Below, in pieces: positions 56,694 through 64,000 of a DNA stretch of 64,000 bases (the first letter of the stretch is position 1; each line of letters begins with the position of its first letter). The stretch spans positions 34,289,401 through 34,353,400 of the forward strand of contig NC_080716.1 in assembly GCF_019097595.1 (NCBI RefSeq), read 5' to 3'. A model generated the notes under the pieces. It was given only the letters and a program-made list of their open reading frames with translations, was not told where the DNA came from and did no database searches. The stretch comes from Hemibagrus wyckioides (taxonomy: Eukaryota > Chordata > Actinopteri > Siluriformes > Bagridae). Position numbers and translations under genes: made by a program.

Positions 56694-58905
56694 ATATACA
56701 CTGATCAGGTATAACATTGTGAGCAGTGAGAGGTGAAGTGAATAAGACTGATGATCTCCTCATCATGGCACCTGTTAGTGGGGGGGATATATTAGGCAGC
56801 AAGTGAACATTTTGTCCTCAAAGTGGATGTTAGAAGCAGGAGAAATGGACAGGATTTAAGCGAATTTGACCAAAAGGGCCAAATTGTGATGGCTAGACCG
56901 CTGGATCAGAGCATCTCCAAAACTACAGCTCTTGGGGTGTTCCTGGTCTGCAGTGGTCAGTATCTATCAAAAGTAAGGCTGAAACGATTCCTCCAGTAAC
57001 TTGAGTAATTCGAATACAAAAAAAACCACTGAGGCAAATTAGTTGCCTCGAAACGTTTAGTCCATTTATTGTAGCTACACTACAATTCAATTCACACTAA
57101 AACAGACAGAAAACTCTGTAGAGTGTGATTACTGTAAGACTGAACTGGTGTACCACAGCACTACAAGTTCCATACTTCAACATCTCAACACGGTGAAGTT
57201 AGTGTGATATTCAGATATTAGACATCCGGAAGCGGTATTTTAGGGACCGTCGACAAATAAAAATCAGTGAAGACATATTTTGGGATAACAAGAGGTGTAC
57301 CTCGTGGAGGTTTCTGGTTAGATTATTTTGGTACTAGTTTTGGGTCACATGACCTAGAAGGTATTGAAGTGATAGTGATTTTTTTTTAATTAAAAAACAA
57401 ATAATTCCAAATTACTATCTATTAAGTTATTATTAATAAATTAACAAAATCAGCATGCAGTGACGCATGGCATATGTAAATTTAAGAAGAAATTAGAATA
57501 ACTGGGGCACGTAGCCAGGTAAGTAACAAGTACCACATTTCAGTCGTACAGAAATTTGTAGACGGTCCCTAAAATACTGCTTCTGAATGTCTGTCTAATG
57601 TCCGAATATCAAACTAACTTCACCGTGTTAATCTCTCATTCACACACAGTCCCCGCTTTAAGCCCACGGAGTAGACACAAGCTTCACACTTCACTTAGAT
57701 CAATATGAACGTTCACAAATTAAGGCCGGTATAAATGTATGTGGATTGTAGGTACATGTAGTGACTATTTAAGATCATAAATCAGTATGGTGGCTAGTTA
57801 TGATGTCCCTAATTTAGCCACGTTTTGTGAAAGCCTAAGCGTCATTCATTTTGATAGCCTCACTCTCTCTCTCTGTCACACACACACACAGAGGGTTTAT
57901 TCAACAAATAACTAATTTCATGTTACAGAAAAATGTGTTAAGTAATTTGATGTGTATGGACTCTTGTTCTTCTTCCAAGTTTCCTTCCTGTCCACTAATT
58001 TTTGCCTCTTACAAAAACCACAAAGTCTTCCAGGAGGACAGTAAAGGCTTATGTCCTGCTTGAGCTGTAGTTAGACTGAAACATCAAAATTAGGCTGGAC
58101 AACATAAATGCAATGTTTAGGTATTATTATTATTATTAGTATTTTGTTTTAGATTGTACTAATTTACCTTCTTTTGTAGTAATTAGGTTTTTTTTTTAAT
58201 TTATATATTTGTATTTGCATTTTGAATGACATTTAGATGCACTAAATAGGTTTAGATTTTATTTTCATTTTTGTAAACAGGAAACAACTTAGTTGTTCAT
58301 TTTAAGAGACCTGTCTTATTTTCTCTTACATATTTAGTATTCCTCTTTAATAAAGAAAAAGTACTTTTTATCCGATTACTTGATTAATCGATGGAATAAT
58401 CGGTAGAATACTCGATTACTAAAATAATCGATATCTGTAGCCCTAATCAAAAGTGGAACAGGGAAAAGGAAGGAACAGTGGTGAACCGGCGACAGGGTCA
58501 TGGGCGGTCAAGGCTCATTGATGCACGTGGGGAGAGAAGGCTGACCCGTGTGATCCGATCCAACAGACGAGCTACTGTTCCTCAAACTGCTGAAGAAGTT
58601 AATGCTGGTTCTGATAGAAAGGGGTCAGAATACACAGTGCATCACAGTTTGTTGTGTATGGGGATGCATGGCCACAGACCAGTCAGGGTGCCCATGCTGA
58701 CCCCTGTGCACCACTGAACGCATCCAACAATGAGCATCAGATCTCGACCACGGAGCAATGGAAGAAGGTGTCCTGGTCAGATGAATCACATTTTCTTTTA
58801 CATCACATGGATGGGAAGGTGTGTGTGCGTTGCTTACCTGGGGAACACATAGCACCAGGATGCACTATGGGAAAAGTAAAGCCAGCGGTGGTCAGTGCAG
58901 ATACA
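56694..58905 (+). mobile_element. Tc1-type transposon, truncated and split by a hAT element
   Basis: The left part is 56694-56973 (ends like CACTGATCAGG; GCCAAATTGTGATGGCTAGA). The right part resumes at 58446 with transposase text VNRRQGHGRSRLIDARGERR, RRATVPQTAEEVNAGSDRK, and EQWKKVSWSDESHFLLHH with the first catalytic Asp. It stops near 58905 without its right end. Several stops make it inactive. Confidence 0.8.
56974..58445. mobile_element. hAT-type element nested in the Tc1
   Basis: It is flanked by the 8-base duplication ATCAAAAG (56966-56973 and 58446-58453), the hAT target size. The ends TAAGGCTGAAACGAT and ...TGTAGCCCTA are imperfect inverted repeats of the TAGGGCTGCAACGAT hAT type. 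No transposase gene is seen in its 1472 bases, so it is non-autonomous. Confidence 0.8.
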
Positions 58906-59440
58906 TCCACACGTGTATATCAGGGCTGGACATTAACGCTTGTCTGGGGCACGTGGTTTAATTTCATACTAATGTCATAAGTACCATGGAATATTTTACA
59001 ATATTTAACAAGAGTAGTTTTGCAGTGTAAATACATTCATGTACTGCTAATTCATCTCCAGATTTCTCACTTCACTGCTGAAATCCAGGAATCACCTTGT
59101 GGGTTTTTTTTTTTGGAATCTAAAGACTTTTCTTAGTTAGTTCCAGGTTTAAGAGAGAATCCAAACACTGAACAACACAGTCTTAATTTGAATGTTGATA
59201 TTTTTAATCACATGATAAATAAATGATATCAGTATCAATTAGTACTGGTCCTGACTGACTCACCCGAGTTAAATGATCCGATTCCGCATATTAACTCATG
59301 ATTCATGAGTCCGAGGTCTAAATTAACCCCATTCTTATTTTTTTGTGAAACAATTCAGAACATTATATATTATACTTTAACATTAATGCAGTTATTAAAC
59401 ATATCAGAGAAAAAAAGAAGTTAGAAAGAAACAAATGAAC
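58906..59440. other. intergenic, nothing recognised
   Basis: No supported feature. Confidence 0.45.
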
Positions 59441-59474
59441 AAATGTGCTTCCAGGGGAACGAGAGAGAGAGAAA

Positions 59475-60194
59475 ATTCAGCTGATTCTCAGTGGACTCGC
59501 GGAGCCGGGTTATAGACCGATTCAGCTGATTCTCAGTGGACTCGCGGAGCCGGGTTATAGACCGATTCAGCTGATTCTCAGTGGACTCGCGGAGCCGGGT
59601 TATAGACCGATTCAGCTGATTCTCAGTGGACTCGCGGAGCCGGGTTATAGACCGATTCAGCTGATTCTCAGTGGACTCGCGGAGCCGGGTTATAGACCGA
59701 TTCAGCTGATTCTCAGTGGACTCGCGGAGCCGGGTTATAGACCGATTCAGCTGATTCTCAGTGGACTCGCGGAGCCGGGTTATAGACCGATTCAGCTGAT
59801 TCTCAGTGGACTCGCGGAGCCGGGTTATAGACCGATTCAGCTGATTCTCAGTGGACTCGCGGAGCCGGGTTATAGACCGATTCAGCTGATTCTCAGTGGA
59901 CTCGCGGAGCCGGGTTATAGACCGATTCAGCTGATTCTCAGTGGACTCGCGGAGCCGGGTTATAGACCGATTCAGCTGATTCTCAGTGGACTCGCGGAGC
60001 CGGGTTATAGACCGATTCAGCTGATTCTCAGTGGACCCGTGGAGTCGGGTTATAGACCGATTCAGCTGATTCTCAGTGGACTCGTGGAGTCGGGTTATAG
60101 ACTGATTCAGCTGATTCTCAGTGGACCCGTGGAGTCGGGTTATAGACCGATTCAGCTGATTCTCAGTGGACTCGTGGAGTCGGGTTATAGACCG
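59475..60194. repeat. 45-base minisatellite, 16 copies
   Basis: The unit includes ATTCAGCTGATTCTCAGTGG and ACTCGCGGAGCCGGG. Twelve units at the left code identically; the last four carry CCGTGGAGTC or TCGTGGAGTC variants. Since 45 is a multiple of three, one frame stays open for 270 codons (IQLILSGLAEPGYRP repeated). It lacks any upstream gene structure, so I treat it as a satellite. Confidence 0.95.
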
Positions 60195-61150
60195 ATTCAG
60201 CTGAGAATCTTACGTTTAGTCTCAGCACCTCCAAAGTGCATGATTCTTAAATGCTGATTAATAGATAATATTAAGTTATAGTTATACTTTTTGCAAATTT
60301 AGCATTTTTGTTCAGTATTTAAGATATTTATTTTTATTCCATTTGGATACTTTTACTTTTAACATATTTCATTTTTGGTTAATATAACTGATTTGCACAT
60401 TTTTATATTTGTGATAAAGTTTGTGTGTGTGTGTGTGTGTGTGTGGCACTGGTATGGTAAGTCTTGATTCTTTACTCATTAAATTATTATAGTGTATAAT
60501 CACCTGCATTAATCCCACCATTCAATCACTATATATATTTCCCAGCATGATTAGAGTTTGTACAGGAAACGAGGGCTATTAAAGAATCACTGAATCACTG
60601 ATTCGATTCATTTCAGTGAGTGACTCAACAAAACCCGAGTCTTTAAAAAGAATCGTTTTTACCACCGCTAGTGCACAACTACTAACCGGAAACCTTCAAG
60701 CACCAAACACGTCACTTCCGTAAACCCAATAATAACCGTTTAAATAGTCTCTATGTGTAAAAACACCTGTATTCATACACCAAGTCCACATATTAGTATA
60801 AAATATCAAGGTTTGAATCCCTTGTACACAACTGTACTCTAACCTGCTGCGACACGCTGCTCTGACCAAAAGAGGACAAAATTAAAACATCTATCCAACA
60901 GCTAGCTTTGTCCCATCATGGTAACTAGCTACCGTTAGCTAAACGCTGGTTTCAGTCAGAGTTAGCGTTAGGAGCTAACCGGGCATTACTTTAGAAAACT
61001 GCCATAGCAGAAGAAAATATTCCCAACTGTAACGGTGCCGTTAGCTCGTTTCTGCTTGATTTAACATGACCGTCATGTAGGACGGCTAACGTGCTAGCTA
61101 GCTAACCTGGCACCAACATTTGTAGCTAGCTAACATTAGCCCTAATGCTA
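60195..61150. other. intergenic with (GT)n and GCTAGC-rich stretch
   Basis: GT repeat at about 60420-60444. From 60890 the sequence is rich in GTTAGC/GCTAGCTA motifs, as in fish 5' gene regions, leading into the duplicated promoter block. Confidence 0.45.
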
Positions 61151-61544
61151 GCTCGACGTGTTAGTTGCCTAGCGCTTAGTTATTTAGACAAAGCTTGTTC
61201 AGTCTCTTCTGCTAACGTTACAGTTGTGAGGATTTTCTTCTGCTGTGGCAGTTTTCAAAAGTAATGCCGGTGTTGTGTCCAACTCTGTTTGGGGATCTGT
61301 TTCCCCCTAGCCCCGCCCCCGGACATACTTTCTTCCAGAAGTCTACAATATAAAGCTAACACTAAGTACATTTATAATCGGAACTTAGTTGATCTTACCT
61401 TAAGTGTCTTCAACTATCTGGATGAGTTGTGACTTTTGTCTTGCTGTAACACGGTCCTGACAAGAGCAGAACATCACATGGACTACAAGCAGGAGACTCG
61501 AGCATGGAGGGGAACCGCCGTCTGATCTGAACTGCGCATGCGCG
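61151..61544. promoter_or_regulatory. CpG promoter block, copy 2
   Basis: Gapless copy of 36364-36757 with two base differences. NRF1 palindrome TGCGCATGCGC at 61533-61543 and GC box near 61310-61320. The minus-strand acidic exon that follows copy 1 is not seen here. Confidence 0.5.
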
Positions 61545-61929
61545 AGGGACCGCTATATACGGCAATTCTACTTTCACGAACTCGATAGTTATGATTACAT
61601 TTTCATAGGAGGATGGCATTGACTAGGTTTTTATTTCAATTTAGTTTTTGAAAGATTCAAGAATAATTGTCAAAGAATCAAACAACTTGGACAGTACACT
61701 ATAACAGCAATATGAACATTATGCTATGACAGACAACCACACACCACAACTGACAATAACAATATTTGAAATGAATTGATTGTTCATATTTCTAATTCAT
61801 GCACCTGTTGTACACGTCCCTAGACATAAAAACAAATAAAAAAACTCCTATCCAGACAGTCAAATACCAAACCAATTATCTACACTCAAGAGGGGACATA
61901 GTCAGACATTGTGGTGGGTGTGTGTGTGT

Positions 61930-62038
61930 CTCTCTCTCTCTCTCTCTCTCTCTCTATTAGAAAACAGGAAGTGGTAAAGTGCTAAAGCTTTAACACACAC
62001 TTCTGCTCTGTCAGTCAGTCAGTCATTAGAGGGACAGG
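61930..62038 (+). promoter_or_regulatory. receptor promoter 3
   Basis: (TC)n at about 61930-61955, AGGAAGTG at 61966-61973, then the CAGTCAGTCAGTCATTAGAGG block up to the ATG. Confidence 0.5.
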
Positions 62039-62069
62039 ATGGAGCTCAGTCCACTCTCTGTGATGCTCT
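62039..62069 (+). CDS. first exon of the next receptor copy (gene continues off window)
   Basis: MELSPLSVML plus one base, donor GTGAGTAAA; identical to exon 1a. No exon 2 is found before the window end, which fits the 5-kb first intron of the neighbouring gene. Confidence 0.7.
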
Positions 62070-64000
62070 GTGAGTAAATGTTCTCTTTGTGTCTTCATTA
62101 GAGTGAGTGGTGGGGTATAAAGTTGTTCATCTGCAGTCTGAATGTCCTGAGTGATGATCTTATTGTGTGATTAGGACATTGTGTGTACTTCAGCATGACT
62201 GCTCAGGTGTATTGTGTATTGTTGGAATCTGTACCTGATGGTCATCTTCTGCTGGTGTTTGCTGTATACAGAAAGGTTTTAACAAAACCATGTTAGCTTT
62301 AACTAGACTAGAGAAAATGCGTTATAACCTACATTTCCATTTTTATTACTATTATAGTCTGTGCAGGAAAACATGTTCACTCTAATACACACTAATTCCA
62401 AACTAATGACCAGACCATTTTTAAAAAATAATCACAAATCTTTATTATTTTTATGTTAAAAATAAGGGCAATAATTGTGCAGAAACAAACACTTCTCATT
62501 AGTCCTGTACACACAGAGCAGTGACCATGTTAGAGGCCTGAGAAAAGACAGCAGGGAGCGGATGTGGTTTATTTTCTATTTTCATTTAGTCATGCGATTT
62601 CAGCTGTGAAACAGAGGAGGAGGTGTGAAGATGGACGTGTGAAAGCAACAACTAACTTTTAAATGTTGATAACAGATAGATTTAACTCCACTGACATCAT
62701 CAAACTCTTTTAAAGTCAGAAGCAGTCAGTTGGAGACAAAACAACTATTCAGAGTGATAAGATGTAAGAAGATGCCATCACTGGCCATTTTATTAGGAAC
62801 GCTATACTATCACTGTTACTGGGATATAAATAAATATTCTTATTTAAAAGGTTAGGAGATTTCATACTTTTTGCTATTCATCATCATGTGAAGCAATTTT
62901 TCACATAGGAAGCTACAGTGGTCGTCTATGCCAGGAATATTGTTTATACAATTAATGATAATGAATTTATAAGTTATCTTTAGAAAAATTGTAAAAAGAA
63001 CATATTGCGGTGCTCAGGTTTGCTCAGGACTACTAGTGATGCTCCCCAAAATGAGAAGAACCTAAAAACATGCAAGCTGTGCTGTGATCAACTCATATAA
63101 TCATTAAACAATCTTCAGGGTTCATTTTATTTTATTTATGGTTAATGAATCTGAAGTCTGTCCTGGGGACATTAACATGTGAAACTTTGAAGCATCTCAG
63201 TGACCTTTTAAGATGAAAATATTTGCACATTGCATGCATTTAAGTTGTTGATGTGATGCTTATTTCTGAGCCTATAACCTGCATCATGCAGTAAAAATTA
63301 AGATGCATTAGACCCATTGTCCAGTTTTCAAATTGTCAATTTGTGTGAGGCTGTGTCCAGTCTGGGCTTTGCTTCCTTTTCTTGTCTGACAGCAGTGATC
63401 TTCTGCGGTTGTGGTCTATCCAAAGTTCCATATTTTCTGCATTCTGAGATTCTTTTATTCAGTGCTCTTTTGAGGAGCAGAGGTACTAGCATGTGGTAGT
63501 GAAGCGGAAGGTTCCAGAAGGACAAAGACAGAACTTAACTTACTGCCCTGAACATGCCCCATGATACTCAACCTGAGCTCCACGAGGGTGAGGAGCGCTT
63601 GCTGCCACCTGATTGATTGATAGTGTTAGAGGCCTGCGGTGGGCCGTCAGGGTCAGCGAGGCCTTCTCTACTGGCCTAAACAGCAGTGATCTGAATCACT
63701 GACTTGCATTTTAATATATTTAATATATTTTTCCATGAATGTGTATTAAATTATTCCCGATATTCTATTCTCTACATTTCATAGCTTTTCTCTCGTTGTG
63801 CTGCTCCCAGTAGTGTATATTTATGATAAGAGTATTTATCCGATCATATTTCAGCCAGTGGCTGACATCATGTGTTGCCAGAGTGAAAGAAATCTGCCTT
63901 AAGGCCTTCAGAATCAATAGTGCAGGCGCCCGGAGCTTAAAATAAGTGGCAATGAAATTGTTACATTAACCAATAAGATTTCGAGTTGGCGTCACTGGGG
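62070..64000. repeat. first intron of the next receptor copy
   Basis: It is similar to 37265-38190, 40338-41230 and 3236-4080 in turn. No coding sequence seen. Confidence 0.55.

Noticed and set aside
59445..60257. 270-codon frame as a real repeat protein gene
   Set aside because: The frame is open only because the satellite unit is 45 bases; there is no promoter, intron structure or non-repeat domain.

Overview
The window is vertebrate nuclear DNA, almost certainly from a ray-finned fish. Introns with GT/AG borders, Tc1 and hAT transposons, Rex1/L2-type LINEs and a multi-exon immunoglobulin-domain receptor of the teleost Fc-receptor-like/leukocyte immune-type receptor kind all point that way. 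A catfish-like (ostariophysan) genome is my guess; the species cannot be proved from the sequence.

Layout. 1-7267: a decayed left copy of the immune receptor unit (exon 2 at 5501, one Ig exon at 5916), with an orphan WSCD-type sulfotransferase exon (150-327), a dead hAT transposase (1240-1951) and small repeats. 7268-13064: a minus-strand LINE split by a plus-strand LINE that itself has two 5' ends. 13065-29446: an intact, very young 16.4-kb endogenous retrovirus. 29447-36800: duplicated non-coding blocks, a LINE fragment that has expanded into a 34-bp minisatellite, a Tc1 fossil, and a CpG/NRF1 promoter with a minus-strand acidic exon. 37100-54840: the main receptor gene on the plus strand, with two alternative first exons (37234, 40307), signal-peptide exon 2 (45277), six Ig exons, a membrane exon and a short tail. 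56000-60200: a Tc1 element with a hAT element nested in it, and a 16-copy 45-bp minisatellite. 61150-64000: a near-identical copy of the CpG promoter and the first exon of another receptor copy running off the window.

The retrovirus is the most interesting object. It has 1782-bp LTRs differing at 4 positions, a tRNA-Phe primer site, a 1120-aa gag, a pol in the same frame as gag across one UGA, a gamma-type env overlapping pol by ATGA, and an unrecognised ~251-aa gene between env and the 3' LTR that has its own splice acceptor. Pol carries, between protease and reverse transcriptase, a region with two H-x-[S/T] motifs like those of 2H phosphoesterases. Each long U3 holds what looks like a complete spliced gene on the opposite strand: TATA box, first ATG, consensus donor, acceptor, an open second exon in frame, stop, and AATAAA about 20 bases later. 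Its predicted 181-aa product is Arg-rich at the N-terminus and Ser/Pro/acidic at the C-terminus, with RNA-polymerase-II-CTD-like heptads. This recalls the antisense HBZ gene of deltaretroviruses but lies entirely inside the LTR.

The receptor genes and the retrovirus share orientation, so the provirus sits in sense between the broken left receptor copy and the fuller right copy. No expression data are available here; functional statements about the viral accessory genes are inference.
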